A stretch of DNA of 64,000 bases from Massilia sp. YIM B02769 (lineage in GTDB: Bacteria > Pseudomonadota > Gammaproteobacteria > Burkholderiales > Burkholderiaceae_D). Made by a program: the position numbers and the translations under genes. The notes below the pieces were generated by a model. It saw only the letters and a program-made list of their open reading frames with translations. It searched no databases and was not told where the DNA came from. Each line of letters opens with the position of its first letter. Positions within the stretch are counted from its first letter, which is position 1. Positions 45,216-55,567 of the stretch are shown in pieces. Location: NCBI RefSeq assembly GCF_030411995.1, contig NZ_JASNRC010000004.1:219823-283822 (forward strand), given 5' to 3'.

Positions 45216-46145
45216 TTACTCGTAGCCGTAGGCACGCAGGCCGGCTTCGTTGTCGGCCCAGCCGGATTTGACCTTGACCCAGATTTCCAGGTAAACGGGG
45301 CCGTCGAACAGCTTTTCCATGTCCAGGCGCGACTGGGTCGAGATTTCCTTCAGACGCGCCCCCTTGTTACCGATGATCATCGATTTATGGGTGTCGCGCT
45401 CGACCAGGATGGCGGCGAAGATGCGGCGCAAATTGCCTTCCTGGATGAACTGCTCGATCACCACGGTGCTCGTATAAGGCAGCTCATCGCCCAGCAGGCG
45501 GAACACTTTTTCGCGCACGATCTCGGCAGCCAGGAATTTCTCGCTGCGGTCGGTGATGTCGTCCGGTCCGAAGATCGGCGGATTTTCCGGCAGGTGCGAG
45601 CGGATTTCACGCTCCAGCGCATCGACCTGGAAGCGCAGCTTGGCCGACACCGGCACGATGGCGGTAAAGTCGCGCAGCGCGGCGACCTTCTGGGCAAACG
45701 GCATCAGCGTCGCCTTGTCCTTCATGCGGTCCGACTTGTTGATCACCAGGATCACCGGCACGTTCTTCGGCAGCAGATCCAGCACTTGCTGGTCGGCCGG
45801 GCCGAAGGTGCCGGCCTCGACCAGGAACAGCACCACGTCCGAGGCGGTCAGGGTGTTCGAGACAGTCTTGTTCAGGGTTTTGTTCAGTGCGTTCGCATGA
45901 CGCGTCTGGAATCCCGGCGTGTCGACGTAGATAAACTGGGCATCGTCGTGGGTCTGGATGCCGGTGATGCGGTGGCGCGTGGTCTGGGCCTTGCGCGAGG
46001 TAATCGACACTTTCGCGCCGATCAGCACATTCATCAGGGTCGACTTGCCGACGTTCGGGCGGCCGACGATGGCGATGTAGCCGCAGCGGAAGTTTTCTGG
46101 GGTGCCGCCGGTCGTGCCAGCGTCGTCTTGGATGTCGGTGTTCAT
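45216..46145 (-). CDS. era: GTPase Era
   Basis: 309 residues. The G domain has [10 protein letters not shown] (G1), TRHRITG (G2 region), VDTPGF (G3) and NKSD (G4), and the C-terminal KH domain carries [13 protein letters not shown]. It binds the 3' end of 16S rRNA and acts in 30S assembly. The ATG at 46145 directly follows the rnc stop and is preferred over an upstream in-frame start inside rnc. The N-terminal 20 residues before the G domain are acidic. Confidence 0.95.
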   Translation of the reverse strand: MNTDIQDDAGTTGGTPENFRCGYIAIVGRPNVGKSTLMNVLIGAKVSITSRKAQTTRHRITGIQTHDDAQFIYVDTPGFQTRHANALNKTLNKTVSNTLTASDVVLFLVEAGTFGPADQQVLDLLPKNVPVILVINKSDRMKDKATLMPFAQKVAALRDFTAIVPVSAKLRFQVDALEREIRSHLPENPPIFGPDDITDRSEKFLAAEIVREKVFRLLGDELPYTSTVVIEQFIQEGNLRRIFAAILVERDTHKSMIIGNKGARLKEISTQSRLDMEKLFDGPVYLEIWVKVKSGWADNEAGLRAYGYE

Positions 46146-46146
46146 A

Positions 46147-46950
46147 TCAGGATGCTTGTTTGGTGGTTGTGCCGTCGGCGCTGTCGTCCGGCCCGTTGTT
46201 CTGGACGGTGGCAATGCCGGCCAGTTTCAGCTGGGCCACGCGCGGCTTGGCCTTGCGCGAGGCGGCGGGCGTCTTGCGCAGCGCCAGTTCGGCGGCCTCG
46301 AGCGCCAGGCGGGCGGCCGCCTGTTCGCCGGCACGGCGGCTGCCGCCACGGCCGAAGACCTGGATGCCGAGTTTCGGCACCAGGCATTCGATCTCGAACT
46401 CCTGGCTATGGGCGGCGCCGTGGGTGGCGATGACGTTGTAGGTCGGCAGCGAAATCTTGCGGCTTTGCAGGAATTCCTGCAGCAGGGTCTTGGCATCCTT
46501 GCCCAGGGTGCGCGGATCGACCGTGTCGAGCAGGGGAATATAAAAGGCGCGGATCACGCCGCGCGCGGCCTCGAAGCCGGCGTCGAGGAAGATCGCGCCG
46601 AGCAGGGCCTCGAGGGTATCTGCCAGGATCGACGGACGGCGGAAGCCGCCGGACTTGAGCTCGCCCTCCCCCAGGCGCAGGAACTGCGACAGTTCCAGCT
46701 TCTGGGCGATTTCGTAGAGCGACTGCTGCTTGACGAGGTTGGCGCGCAGGCGCGACAGATCGCCTTCGTCGAGGTTATTGAAACGCTCGTAGAGGATCGA
46801 GGCGACCACGCAGTTGAGGATCGAATCGCCCAGGAATTCCAGGCGTTCGTTATGCAAGCTGCTGTGGCTACGATGGGTCAGGGCCTGTTGCAACAGGCCG
46901 CTGTCCCGGAATGTGTAGCCCAAGCGGGTTTGCAATAACTGTAGATTCAT
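46147..46950 (-). CDS. rnc: Ribonuclease III
   Basis: 267 residues, about 40 longer than Escherichia coli RNase III. The signature [17 protein letters not shown] holds the catalytic Glu and Asp, and the double-stranded RNA binding domain follows ([20 protein letters not shown], ending in [20 protein letters not shown]). A lysine/alanine-rich tail extends past it. It processes rRNA precursors and double-stranded RNA. The stop is one base before the era start. Confidence 0.95.
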   Translation of the reverse strand: MNLQLLQTRLGYTFRDSGLLQQALTHRSHSSLHNERLEFLGDSILNCVVASILYERFNNLDEGDLSRLRANLVKQQSLYEIAQKLELSQFLRLGEGELKSGGFRRPSILADTLEALLGAIFLDAGFEAARGVIRAFYIPLLDTVDPRTLGKDAKTLLQEFLQSRKISLPTYNVIATHGAAHSQEFEIECLVPKLGIQVFGRGGSRRAGEQAAARLALEAAELALRKTPAASRKAKPRVAQLKLAGIATVQNNGPDDSADGTTTKQAS

Positions 46951-47093
46951 TGTTTATTTTTCGTAGTACAGGCCGGTTCCAGAAATGCCGCAGCCGAAAC
47001 ACCGAGGATACCGGCATTTCGGCTTCCGGCGCGCATGCCGGGCTTTTGCGTTCGCGGCAGGGCCGTTGGCCCCCCTGCCACGGCGTAGCGCGA

Positions 47094-47486
47094 TCAGTCG
47101 GCGCTGGCGGCCACGACGCCGCTCGGGTCGGTCGTGCCGTCGTAGTCGATGACCAGGCTGGCCTTGTCGGTCAACGCAATGCGTTTCTGGTAGGCGAAAC
47201 TGATTTCAGGCTCGCCGCCGTCCTTGCTGATGATGAGGTCGCGTCCCTTTACGGACTCGACGTTGTTGATATCGGCAAACTTGTCGAAGGCACGCTGCAT
47301 CTCGGGCACGGTACCGCCCTCGGCCTTGACCCGGACGATGCCGTCCTTGATCGAGCGGTATTCCAGCCAGGACGGGAATACCTTGATGCCGATCACGGCC
47401 ACCAGTCCGACGACGATCAGCACCAGGATCAGGCTGGTGAGCGAGACGCCCCCTTGCTTGCCGAGATACGTTTTACGGTCTTGCAT
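47094..47486 (-). CDS. DUF4845-domain membrane protein
   Basis: 130 residues. A membrane segment lies at about residues 13-35 (GVSLTSLILVLIVVGLVAVI), followed by a small soluble domain (KVFPSWLEYRSIKDGIVRV). The protein belongs to a family found between lepB and rnc in beta- and gammaproteobacteria; its function is unknown. The N-terminal KQGGVSLTSLI resembles a type IV pilin-like start, but no prepilin processing is proven. It is separated from rnc by 143 bases and from lepB by 30. Confidence 0.85.
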   Translation of the reverse strand: MQDRKTYLGKQGGVSLTSLILVLIVVGLVAVIGIKVFPSWLEYRSIKDGIVRVKAEGGTVPEMQRAFDKFADINNVESVKGRDLIISKDGGEPEISFAYQKRIALTDKASLVIDYDGTTDPSGVVAASAD

Positions 47487-47516
47487 CCTGCCTCCTCCTT
47501 GCGGTCCTGGCCGGCC

Positions 47517-48434
47517 TTACTTGATGCCGCCGATGCGCTTCGGATCACCGAAGTTCATCCACACCAGGAAAGCCTTGCCGACGATATTTTTGTCCGGCAC
47601 AAAACCCCAGTAGCGGCTGTCCGCGCTGTTGTCGCGGTTGTCGCCCATCATGAAGTAGTTGCCTTCCGGTACGATACAGGTAAATTTGTCGTACGAATAG
47701 TCGCAGGCTTCGCGGTTCGGGAAGTTCTCGACCCCGTCCAGGTTGAAGGAGCGCGCCGGCTCGTCGTTCAGGATGCGGTGCTCGCTGCCCGGCAGTTTCT
47801 CGACAAACTGCTTGTGGTAGACCGGGCGTTCCTCATCGAGGTAATCGTCGAGCGCCGTGTATTCCACCGCCTTGCCGTTCACCGTCAAACGCTTGTTTTC
47901 GTAGGTGATCTTGTCACCAGGCACGCCAATGACGCGCTTGATGTAATCCTGGCTCATGTCCTTCGGATACTTGAACACCATCACGTCGCCGCGCTGCGGA
48001 TCGTTCAGCTGGATCACTTTCTTGTTGATGATCGGCAGGCGGATGCCGTAGGTGTACTTGTTCACGAGGATCAGGTCGCCCACCAGCAGGGTCGGCACCA
48101 TCGAGCTCGACGGGATCTTGAACGGCTCCCAGAGGAAGGAGCGCAAGATGAAGACCAGCGCGATCACGGGGAAGAAGCTGCCCGAATACTCGACCCAGGT
48201 CGGCTGGCGCAGGTGCGCCGCCTCGATGGCTGCGCGGTTGCCGTTGGTGTCGACCTTGATGCCCTCGCGGGTCAGCTTGGCATTGCGTGCGTCGTACTCG
48301 GCCAGGGCGGCATCGGCCGCGGCGCGGCGTTTCTTCGCCAGGACGAAGACATCCAGGCACCAGACGATGCCCGTGACCACCATGAGTACGAACAGGATAA
48401 GCGCGAAATTCCCCAGGATCGGTTGCAGGTTCAT
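47517..48434 (-). CDS. lepB: Signal peptidase I
   Basis: 305 residues. Membrane segments at about 8-32 and 85-100 anchor it, with the catalytic domain in the periplasm. The nucleophile is Ser111 in [14 protein letters not shown] and the general base Lys166 in [26 protein letters not shown] is the last conserved box. It removes signal peptides from exported proteins such as the TonB receptor and MucD here. The start overlaps the lepA stop by 4 bases. Confidence 0.95.
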   Translation of the reverse strand: MNLQPILGNFALILFVLMVVTGIVWCLDVFVLAKKRRAAADAALAEYDARNAKLTREGIKVDTNGNRAAIEAAHLRQPTWVEYSGSFFPVIALVFILRSFLWEPFKIPSSSMVPTLLVGDLILVNKYTYGIRLPIINKKVIQLNDPQRGDVMVFKYPKDMSQDYIKRVIGVPGDKITYENKRLTVNGKAVEYTALDDYLDEERPVYHKQFVEKLPGSEHRILNDEPARSFNLDGVENFPNREACDYSYDKFTCIVPEGNYFMMGDNRDNSADSRYWGFVPDKNIVGKAFLVWMNFGDPKRIGGIK

Positions 48435-50224
48435 TTATCTTCCACTTGAAGGATGGCCAGGAATGCTTCTTGTGGAATTTCCACCGAGCCCACCTGTTTC
48501 ATGCGTTTCTTACCGGCTTTTTGTTTCTCGAGCAGTTTCTTCTTGCGGCTGACGTCACCGCCGTAGCACTTGGCCAGCACGTTCTTGCGCAGCGCCTTGA
48601 CGTTTTCGCGCGAGATGATGGTGGCGCCGATCGCCGCCTGGATCGCCACGTCGAACATCTGGCGCGGGATCAGTTCGCGCATCTTGGCCGCCACCTGGCG
48701 TCCGCGATACGGGGCATTCGCACGGTGCACGATGATCGCCAGCGCATCGACCTTCTCACTGTTGATCAGCATGTCGACCTTGACGACGTCGGCGGCGCGG
48801 TTTTCCTTGAACTCGTAGTCCATCGAGGCATAACCGCGCGAGGTCGACTTCAGGCGATCGAAGAAGTCGAGCACGATCTCCGCCATCGGGATTTCGTAGT
48901 GCAGCTTCACCTGGCGGCCGTGATAGGCCATGTCCATCTGGATGCCGCGCTTGCCGTTACACAGCGTCATCACCGCACCAACATATTCCTGTGGCATGTA
49001 CAGGTTGACGTCGACGATCGGCTCGCGCACTTCGTTGATCTTCGAGGTTTCCGGCATCTTCGACGGATTGTCGACGCGGATGATGGAACCGTCGCGCATC
49101 TCGACCTCGTACACCACGGTCGGGGCCGTGGTGATCAGGTCCATGTCGAATTCGCGTTCCAGGCGTTCCTGCACGATTTCCATGTGCAGCAAGCCCAGGA
49201 AGCCGCAGCGGAAGCCGAAGCCCAGCGCCTGCGACACTTCCGGCTCGTACATCAGGGCGGCGTCGTTCAGCTTCAGCTTTTCCAGCGAATCGCGCAGGGC
49301 GTCGTACTGGTTCGCTTCCACCGGGAACAGACCGGCGAACACCTGCGGCTGGACTTCCTTGAAGCCTGGCAGCGGCGCGGCGGCCGGCTTGTTGGCCAGG
49401 GTCACGGTGTCGCCCACCTTGGCGGCGGTCAGTTCCTTGATGCCGGCGATGATGAAGCCCACCTGGCCCGCGGTCAGTTGCGGCAGCGACACCGAGCGCG
49501 GCGTGAAGACGCCGATGTTTTCCACCAGGTTCACCGATTCGGTGGCCATCAACAGGATCTTGTCCTTCGGGCGCAGGGTGCCGTTGACCACGCGCACCAG
49601 CATCACGACGCCGACATACGGGTCGTACCAGGAGTCGACGATCAGGGCCTGCAGCGGCGCATCCGGGTCGCCTTGCGGCGGCGGCACCTTGGCGATCAGG
49701 GTTTCCAGCACGTCTTCCACGCCGAGGCCGGTCTTGGCCGAGCACACCGTGGCGTCGCTGGCGTCGATGCCGATGACGTCCTCGATTTCCTTCTTGGCGT
49801 TGTCGGGGTCGGCGTGCGGCAGGTCGATCTTGTTCAGGATCGGCACCACTTCCACGCCGAGATCCAGCGCGGTGTAGCAGTTGGCGACGGTCTGCGCTTC
49901 CACGCCCTGGGACGCGTCGACCACCAGCAGCGCGCCTTCGCAGGCGGACAGCGAGCGCGAGACTTCATAGCTGAAGTCGACGTGGCCGGGGGTGTCGATC
50001 AGGTTCAGGTTATAGGTCTGGCCGTCGCGCGCCTTGTACTGCAGGGCCGCGGTCTGCGCCTTGATGGTAATGCCGCGCTCGCGCTCCAGGTCCATCGAGT
50101 CGAGCACCTGCGCGTCCATTTCGCGGTCCGACAGGCCGCCGCACAACTGGATGATGCGGTCGGCCAGAGTCGATTTACCGTGGTCGATGTGGGCGATGAT
50201 GGAGAAGTTACGTATGTTGTTCAT
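48431..50224 (-). CDS. lepA: Elongation factor 4 (LepA)
   Basis: 597 residues, standard. The GTPase domain has [10 protein letters not shown] (G1), ERERGITI (G2), DTPGHVDF (G3) and NKID (G4), and the C-terminal domain ends in the typical [20 protein letters not shown]. It back-translocates stalled ribosomes and aids 30S biogenesis. The start is the ATG of [14 protein letters not shown] at 50224; the six bases upstream are open but lack ATG. It is first of the lepA-lepB-DUF4845 unit. Confidence 0.95.
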   Translation of the reverse strand: MNNIRNFSIIAHIDHGKSTLADRIIQLCGGLSDREMDAQVLDSMDLERERGITIKAQTAALQYKARDGQTYNLNLIDTPGHVDFSYEVSRSLSACEGALLVVDASQGVEAQTVANCYTALDLGVEVVPILNKIDLPHADPDNAKKEIEDVIGIDASDATVCSAKTGLGVEDVLETLIAKVPPPQGDPDAPLQALIVDSWYDPYVGVVMLVRVVNGTLRPKDKILLMATESVNLVENIGVFTPRSVSLPQLTAGQVGFIIAGIKELTAAKVGDTVTLANKPAAAPLPGFKEVQPQVFAGLFPVEANQYDALRDSLEKLKLNDAALMYEPEVSQALGFGFRCGFLGLLHMEIVQERLEREFDMDLITTAPTVVYEVEMRDGSIIRVDNPSKMPETSKINEVREPIVDVNLYMPQEYVGAVMTLCNGKRGIQMDMAYHGRQVKLHYEIPMAEIVLDFFDRLKSTSRGYASMDYEFKENRAADVVKVDMLINSEKVDALAIIVHRANAPYRGRQVAAKMRELIPRQMFDVAIQAAIGATIISRENVKALRKNVLAKCYGGDVSRKKKLLEKQKAGKKRMKQVGSVEIPQEAFLAILQVEDK

Positions 50225-50230
50225 TAACAA

Positions 50231-50702
50231 AGCTCAAAACCAAAAAAGGCGAGGCAGGTTACCTGGCGGTGACCGGCGCCGCGATGATGCCAGCGCAATA
50301 CGAAAAAAGCGCCCCGTGCGGACTGGTCCGTCCTCAGGCGAGCGCCTTATCGCAACTTATTGCAACATGAGAAGCTGATGTGCTATCGACAGAAGCTTTT
50401 CCAAACGGGGCATTTTACCGGATTTCAGGGTAGAAAGCCCGGTTTGTGAGGGAAATTGGCATTGGAGAGACCGAGGGTGGGCATCGCAACCGGAGCCGGC
50501 GGCAGGAACCGTACGGTGGGCATGCCGTGCCCACGCGGAAGCTGGCGTTGCAATAGCGTGGTTAGCACCCGAAAAGCAGCGTGATTACGACGGCGCCCAA
50601 GGATGATCCGCGAACGCTTGCGCTTGCCCGTTTCCGCATTACCGCGATCATCGGTCAACATGGCGCACGCGTCCGCGTGGGCACGGGGTGCCCACCCTAC
50701 GT
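50231..50702. repeat. Intergenic region with two inverted REP-like elements and a terminator-like hairpin
   Basis: Two palindromic elements face each other at 50511-50538 (core GTGGGCATGCCGTGCCCAC) and 50673-50701 (core GTGGGCACGGGGTGCCCAC), 134 bases apart. The second stands directly after the glutaredoxin-like gene. At 50303-50330, on the minus strand, a small hairpin (CGGAC / GTCCG) is followed 9 bases later by six T residues and may end the upstream transcript before lepA. No gene is credible in between. Confidence 0.7.
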
Positions 50703-50966
50703 TCAGGCCGCCAGCCCGGCTTTACGTCCCAGGTAGGCTCGCACCGCAGCTTCGTCAAGGAAATAATGGCACAGCTCCGGTTCCGCCAGGTCGCCATACA
50801 GCACCGGCACCAGCTCGTTGAAACGCGCCTCCAGCGCCGGATCGGCATCGACATCGATCACCTCGACATCGAACGCCTGCCCGGGCTGTTCGAGCGCGCG
50901 CAAGGCCGCCAGCATGTCCTCGCACAGGTGGCACCAGCTGCGCGAATACAAGGTAAAGCGGATCAC
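50703..50966 (-). CDS. Glutaredoxin-like thioredoxin-fold protein
   Basis: 87 residues. The active-site motif CHLC is in YSRSWCHLCEDML at residues 8-20, in a small thioredoxin fold that ends with VPVLYGDLAEPELCHYFLDE. The second proline loop (VPVL) is typical of glutaredoxins and of the DUF836 family. It would act in cytoplasmic thiol exchange. The start overlaps the mucD stop (ATGA), so it is coupled to the envelope-stress protease gene; this pairing is common in betaproteobacteria. Confidence 0.85.
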   Translation of the reverse strand: MIRFTLYSRSWCHLCEDMLAALRALEQPGQAFDVEVIDVDADPALEARFNELVPVLYGDLAEPELCHYFLDEAAVRAYLGRKAGLAA

Positions 50967-52417
50967 TTCGCGGCGGCCGGCTTCACGACCAGGTATTGGG
51001 TGACGTTATCGCGCCGCACCAGCACCGCCACGCTCTTCTTCGGATCGAGCTTGCCCGCCAGCGCATTGAACTGGGCCGCATCCTTGATCTCGACATTGTT
51101 CATCTGCAGGATCAGGTCGCCCTCGCGCACGCCGGCCGTGGCCGCCCTGCCCTCGCTCGAATCGACCAGCACGCCGCCTTCGATGCGCAGTTCGCGGCGC
51201 TGTTCAGGCGTCAGGTTCGACACGTGCAGGCCGAGTGCGTTCGGGGCCGGGCCCGGCGCCGGCTTGTTCGGCGTCGGCTTGGTGGACGCGGACTTCTCGT
51301 CCTCGAGCTCGACGATGGTCACCGGCACGTCGAGCTGGGCGCCGCGGCGCCAGACGGTGACGGTGGCCTTGGCGCCGACCTTGGTGGCGCCGACCAGGCG
51401 CGGCAGGTCGCGCGTGGTGTCGATGGCCTGGCCGTTGAATTTCAGGATGATGTCGCCGACCTTCACGCCGCCCTTTTCGGCCGGACCGCCCGGCTCGACC
51501 ATCGAGACCTCGGCGCCGCGCGCCTTGCCCAGGCCGAGCGACTCGGCGACGTCGCGCGTGACTTCGCTGATCTGCACGCCCAGGCGGCCACGGGTCACGC
51601 GGCCGGTCTTTTTGAGCTGGTCGGCCACGCGCATGACTTCGTCGATCGGCACCGCGAACGAGATGCCGTTGTAGGCGCCCGACAGGGTGGCGATCTGCGA
51701 GTTGATGCCGATGACTTCGCCGCGCATGTTGATCAGCGGGCCGCCGGAGTTGCCCGGATTGACTGCGACGTCGCTCTGGATCAGCGGCAGGTATTCGCCG
51801 GTGTCGCGCGACTTGGCCGAAATGATGCCGGCGGTCACGGTGTTATCCAGGTTGAACGGGGAGCCGATGGCGATCACCCATTCGCCGACGCGGATCTTGC
51901 TCGAGTCGCCAGTGCGCAAATACGGCAGGTTCGTCGCGCCGACCTTCAGCAAGGCAACGTCGGAGCGGCGGTCGGCGCCCAGCACCTTGGCCTTGAACTC
52001 GCGGCGGTCGGTGAGCGTGACGGTGACCTCGTCGGCGCCTTCGACCACGTGGGCATTTGTCAGCACGTAGCCGTCGTCGGAAATGATGAAGCCGGAACCG
52101 ACGCCGCGCTCGACCTGCTCCTCCTGGGGCTGCTGCTGGGGTGCGCGGCGGCGCGGGATCGGCTGGCCGAAGAAGCGGCGCAGGAATTCCTGCATCTCCT
52201 CTTCGCCCGGACCGCCCTGCCCCAGGCGCACCTTCTCGGTGGTGCGAATGTTCACGACAGCCGGCCCCGCCTTGTCGATCAGGTCGGAAAAATCGGGCAA
52301 GCCGGTCACGACCGGGGTCGGCACCGGGGCGGCGGCGAGGGCCGGATTCGCCAGGGAAAGGCCGGCACCGGCCATCAGCAGTGCCGAGAGGACAACGCGA
52401 AGGGATTTGCTTGTCAT
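50963..52417 (-). CDS. mucD: Periplasmic serine endoprotease, DegP/MucD type
   Basis: 484 residues. A signal peptide (about 1-29, ending ALAAA) leads into a trypsin-like domain with the triad His123 (TNAHVVEGAD), Asp153 (RRSDVALLKV) and Ser224 (NPGNSGGPL). Two PDZ domains follow at about 275-365 and 395-480. A Gln-rich loop (QQQPQEEQ) precedes the first motif. It degrades or refolds misfolded envelope proteins and belongs to the sigma-E regulon; here it follows rpoE-rseA directly. Confidence 0.93.
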   Translation of the reverse strand: MTSKSLRVVLSALLMAGAGLSLANPALAAAPVPTPVVTGLPDFSDLIDKAGPAVVNIRTTEKVRLGQGGPGEEEMQEFLRRFFGQPIPRRRAPQQQPQEEQVERGVGSGFIISDDGYVLTNAHVVEGADEVTVTLTDRREFKAKVLGADRRSDVALLKVGATNLPYLRTGDSSKIRVGEWVIAIGSPFNLDNTVTAGIISAKSRDTGEYLPLIQSDVAVNPGNSGGPLINMRGEVIGINSQIATLSGAYNGISFAVPIDEVMRVADQLKKTGRVTRGRLGVQISEVTRDVAESLGLGKARGAEVSMVEPGGPAEKGGVKVGDIILKFNGQAIDTTRDLPRLVGATKVGAKATVTVWRRGAQLDVPVTIVELEDEKSASTKPTPNKPAPGPAPNALGLHVSNLTPEQRRELRIEGGVLVDSSEGRAATAGVREGDLILQMNNVEIKDAAQFNALAGKLDPKKSVAVLVRRDNVTQYLVVKPAAAK

Positions 52418-52610
52418 GGGAGTCAGGACTCAGGTCGGGAATTGACGTTATGGTAAGCCAAATCCTGCCGCCTTGTCGCGCATGCCGCTGCAGAGCGGGT
52501 GCGGTGCCTGGGTGAGATGCCTGGATGAGAAAGCCAGGCGAAGCCGGAGCGGCGCGCTGCCTGGCGCAGGCGGCCGTTCCAGCCGGGGCCGCACGATGGC
52601 GGCCGGATGA

Positions 52611-52913
52611 TCAGGTGGAAGAAGCGGACGCGGCCAGCACGCCCGGCTTGAGCGGCTCGCTCTCGGCGCCGGGACTGCGGCGGCCATGCAGCGGCTCGGC
52701 AGCCAGGCGCGCGGCCAGCCGGGCCGGGAAGCCCGGCGACAGCGGCGGCGTTTCAAGCGTGCGCAGCACGTCGCCGATCAGGTGGTAGACTTCCCACGCT
52801 CCTGCTCCGTCCGGCGTGCGCAGGGCCAGGCCTGCCAGTTCCAGGTCATCGTCCGGCAACGCATCGTCGCTGAGCGCGGAGATGTGTTCACGGTTTTTTT
52901 TGTTCGTATCCAT
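52611..52913 (-). CDS. rseA: Sigma-E factor anti-sigma protein RseA-like, without membrane segment
   Basis: 100 residues, about half the length of Escherichia coli RseA (216). The N-terminal anti-sigma domain is recognisable (REHISALSDDALPDDDLELA, then WEVYHLIGDVLRT). The C-terminal half is Ala/Pro/Glu-rich, with no hydrophobic stretch and no periplasmic domain. No rseB gene follows before mucD. It would bind the sigma factor encoded 69 bases upstream. How stress is relayed without membrane anchoring is unclear. I looked in all frames of the 190-base gap before mucD and found no missing membrane segment. Confidence 0.8.
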   Translation of the reverse strand: MDTNKKNREHISALSDDALPDDDLELAGLALRTPDGAGAWEVYHLIGDVLRTLETPPLSPGFPARLAARLAAEPLHGRRSPGAESEPLKPGVLAASASST

Positions 52914-52981
52914 CGGTCATTCCATCACGGTAGTCGTGTGATCAAAAAAGGTTAAACAGGTTCTGGTGCGATCATCGCTAC

Positions 52982-53584
52982 CTACCGACGTTTATCGCCT
53001 GAAATATCGAGCAAAGGCTTCAATTTTTCGGCGATGACTTCGCGCGCGCGGAAGATCCGGCTGCGCACCGTGCCGATCGGGCACGCCATCACTTCGGAGA
53101 TTTCCTCGTAGCTCAAACCCTCAATTTCGCGCAGGACGATCGCTGTTCGCAATTCCAGCGGCAGCGCCTCCATCGCGGCATTGACCGTATACGCGATCTG
53201 CTTGCTCGCTAACACGGATTCCGGTGTGTTAATGTCGCGCAAGCTGTCCGCATCGTCAAACGCTTCAGCACGTTCCGTATCTGCTTCGGTCGAAGTCGGT
53301 GCGCGCCTGCCCTGTGTGACGAGAAAATTCTTGGCCGTGTTGATGCCTATCCGGTACAGCCAGGTATAAAAAGCCGACTCGCCGCGGAAGTGGCGCAATG
53401 CGCGGAAGGCCTTGATAAAGGTTTCCTGCACCACGTCTTCGGCCTCGGCCGGGTCGTGCACGAGGCGCGACACCAGCCGCATCAGCCGGCGCTGATACTT
53501 TGCCACCAACAAATCGAACGCCTGCCGGTCACCGGCCTGGACGCGTTCGACCAGCAATTGATCACCCTCGCGTTCTGTTGTCAC
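52982..53584 (-). CDS. rpoE: RNA polymerase sigma-E factor
   Basis: 200 residues, group 4 (ECF) sigma factor. Region 2 has FDLLVAKYQRRLMRLVSRLV and DVVQETFIKAFRALRHFRGE, and region 4 ends in EGLSYEEISEVMACPIGTVR followed by SRIFRAREVI. It directs transcription of envelope-stress genes. The start codon is GTG. A near-consensus sigma-E promoter lies upstream at 53680-53707, so it is probably autoregulated. Its anti-sigma factor and MucD follow in the same operon. Confidence 0.95.
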   Translation of the reverse strand: MTTEREGDQLLVERVQAGDRQAFDLLVAKYQRRLMRLVSRLVHDPAEAEDVVQETFIKAFRALRHFRGESAFYTWLYRIGINTAKNFLVTQGRRAPTSTEADTERAEAFDDADSLRDINTPESVLASKQIAYTVNAAMEALPLELRTAIVLREIEGLSYEEISEVMACPIGTVRSRIFRAREVIAEKLKPLLDISGDKRR

Positions 53585-53679
53585 TGGTTGTCCCGTTTGC
53601 CCCAGCAGGCGGGGGAATCCTGGCCAGCGGACGGCGCATCCTGCTCGCCCTCGTCACGCTGACACACGACCCCTCACGC

Positions 53680-53707
53680 TTAAGAGTTGGCCCGCTGCAA
53701 TAAGTTC
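53680..53707 (-). promoter_or_regulatory. Sigma-E-type promoter of rpoE
   Basis: On the minus strand GAACTT (53702-53707) and TCTTAA (53680-53685) are 16 bases apart, matching the GAACTT-N16-TCTGA pattern of sigma-E promoters. It sits at the end of the upstream ygfX-like gene and about 95 bases before the rpoE start. Autoregulation is the natural reading. Confidence 0.7.
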
Positions 53708-54197
53708 AAAGTATTTCGATGCCCGCTGCAGGACGCGCCGTGTGCCCGTCGAGGGCGCCGAGCGCGACGCGCAGGCGCCGGTATTCGGTGGGAGCCAGGC
53801 TGTCGCGCAGCACCGGCACCGTGTAGGCCACAGCGTCCGCATCGCCGAGCCGCAACAGCATCAGTTGCGGCCATAACAGGCTTCCAGGCAACAAGCTGAC
53901 GGCGGTGTCGGTGGCGGCTGCAGTGCCGGTTCCCAGCTTCTGTTGTACCGTCAGGCGCAGGGCGCCGGTTCCAGATACATCAATCCGGTGCGTCTTATCG
54001 AGGCGGGTGCATCCGTGCAGCAAGAAGAGCGCTGCGATGAGGAAAAACAATGCGCAGACGACAGAAAAAACAAATCGTTCCGGCAATACCGCAAGACAGA
54101 CCCAGGCGGCGCCGAGATTGGCGAGCGCATACAGCCCGACGGCAAGACGCAGGCGGCGCGATGGCACAACGAGCGCACTGACGGCGATCGAGGACAT
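53706..54197 (-). CDS. YgfX-like membrane protein
   Basis: 163 residues. Two membrane helices in the N-terminal half (LAVGLYALANLGAAWVCLAV and FVFSVVCALFFLIAALFLLH) are followed by a soluble domain ending in PVLRDSLAPTEYRRLRVALG, the hallmark of the YgfX/CptA family, seen in this position before rpoE in betaproteobacteria. Escherichia coli CptA has been linked to cytoskeleton inhibition and to the SdhE-type antitoxin CptB; no CptB-like gene is adjacent here. The stop codon lies at the edge of the sigma-E promoter. Confidence 0.75.
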   Translation of the reverse strand: MSSIAVSALVVPSRRLRLAVGLYALANLGAAWVCLAVLPERFVFSVVCALFFLIAALFLLHGCTRLDKTHRIDVSGTGALRLTVQQKLGTGTAAATDTAVSLLPGSLLWPQLMLLRLGDADAVAYTVPVLRDSLAPTEYRRLRVALGALDGHTARPAAGIEIL

Positions 54198-54292
54198 GAA
54201 TAGGGGGAAAAGGTAAAACGGAACGCCTGCCGCGCGCGGGGTGCGGCAGGGTCAGGCGCCCGCTCCGTTAGACAGGAGCAGGCGCGGCAGGT

Positions 54293-55540
54293 TCAGACTT
54301 TGGCGAAGATCAGGGTACCGTTGGTACCGCCGAAACCGAAGTTGTTCTTCACGGCGTAGTTGATCGTCATGTCGCGGGCGGTGTTCGCCACGAAATCGAG
54401 ATCGCAGGCCGGATCCTGGTTGAACAGGTTGATGGTCGGCGGCGACACCTGGTTGTGGATCGCCAGCACCGTGAACACCGACTCGAGGCCGCCGGCGCCG
54501 CCCAGCAGGTGGCCGGTCATCGACTTGGTCGAGTTGACGACCAGCTTGTGGGCATGGTCGCCGAAGGTGCGCTTGATGCCCTGCACTTCGGCCAGGTCGC
54601 CCAGCGGCGTCGAGGTGCCGTGCGCATTGATGTAATCCACCTGGTCCGGGTTCAGGCCGGCATTCGCCAGCGCCGAGACCATGCAACGGCTGGCGCCGCT
54701 ACCGTCTTCGACCGGGGCCGTGATGTGGTTCGCATCGGCGCTCATGCCGAAACCGAGCAGCTCGGCGTAGATCTTGGCGCCGCGCGCTTTCGCGTGCTCG
54801 TATTCTTCCAGCACCAGCACGCCCGCGCCCTCGCCCAGCACGAAGCCGTCGCGGTCGCGGTCCCATGGACGCGAAGCCGTGGCCGGATCGTCGTTGCGCG
54901 ACGACAGTGCGCGTGCCGAGGCGAAACCGCCCAGGCCCAGCGGCGAGATGGTCGACTCGGCGCCGCCGGCCACCATGACGTCGGCGTCGCCGTATTCGAT
55001 CAGGCGGCCCGCCGCGCCGATGCAGTGCAGGCCGGTGGTGCAGGCGGTCACGATGGCCAGGTTCGGCCCGCGCAACCCGAATTTGATCGAGAGGTCGCCC
55101 GAGATCATGTTGATGATCGAGGCCGGCACGAAGAACGGCGAAATACGACGCGGACCGCGGCTGTCGTATTCTTCCTTGGTGGCTTCGATCATCGGCAGAC
55201 CGCCGATGCCCGAACCGACGATGGCGCCGATACGGTCGGCGTTTTCCTCGGTTACCTGGATTCCCGAATCCTGCAGGGCCTGGATACTGGCTGCCATGCC
55301 GTAATGGATAAAGGTATCCATGTGGCGGCCTTCCTTGCCCGGCAGGTAATCTTCGATGTTGAAGTTCTTCACCTCACCCGCGAAACGGGTCGAAAACGGC
55401 TCGGCATTGAACCTGGTGATGTTGGCAATGCCTGACTTGCCCGCCAGAGCGGCGTCCCACGCTTCGGCAACGGTGTTGCCGATAGGTGAAACGCAGCCCA
55501 GGCCGGTAATGACGACGCGGCGGTTGCGTGAACGACTCAA
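54293..55540 (-). CDS. fabF: 3-oxoacyl-[acyl-carrier-protein] synthase II
   Basis: 415 residues. It starts with [20 protein letters not shown]; the active-site cysteine is in [13 protein letters not shown], and the two catalytic histidines are in [11 protein letters not shown] and [17 protein letters not shown] upstream of NFGFGGTNG. It elongates acyl-ACP chains in type II fatty acid synthesis and sets the unsaturated chain balance. It is 27 bases after acpP. Confidence 0.96.
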   Translation of the reverse strand: MSRSRNRRVVITGLGCVSPIGNTVAEAWDAALAGKSGIANITRFNAEPFSTRFAGEVKNFNIEDYLPGKEGRHMDTFIHYGMAASIQALQDSGIQVTEENADRIGAIVGSGIGGLPMIEATKEEYDSRGPRRISPFFVPASIINMISGDLSIKFGLRGPNLAIVTACTTGLHCIGAAGRLIEYGDADVMVAGGAESTISPLGLGGFASARALSSRNDDPATASRPWDRDRDGFVLGEGAGVLVLEEYEHAKARGAKIYAELLGFGMSADANHITAPVEDGSGASRCMVSALANAGLNPDQVDYINAHGTSTPLGDLAEVQGIKRTFGDHAHKLVVNSTKSMTGHLLGGAGGLESVFTVLAIHNQVSPPTINLFNQDPACDLDFVANTARDMTINYAVKNNFGFGGTNGTLIFAKV

Positions 55541-55567
55541 GCGATTCTCCCGAAAACTTAAAACAGC

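Noticed and set aside
52448..52756. A separate 102-codon frame that could supply the missing part of RseA
   Set aside because: It is Arg/Pro-rich without a hydrophobic segment and overlaps rseA in another frame.
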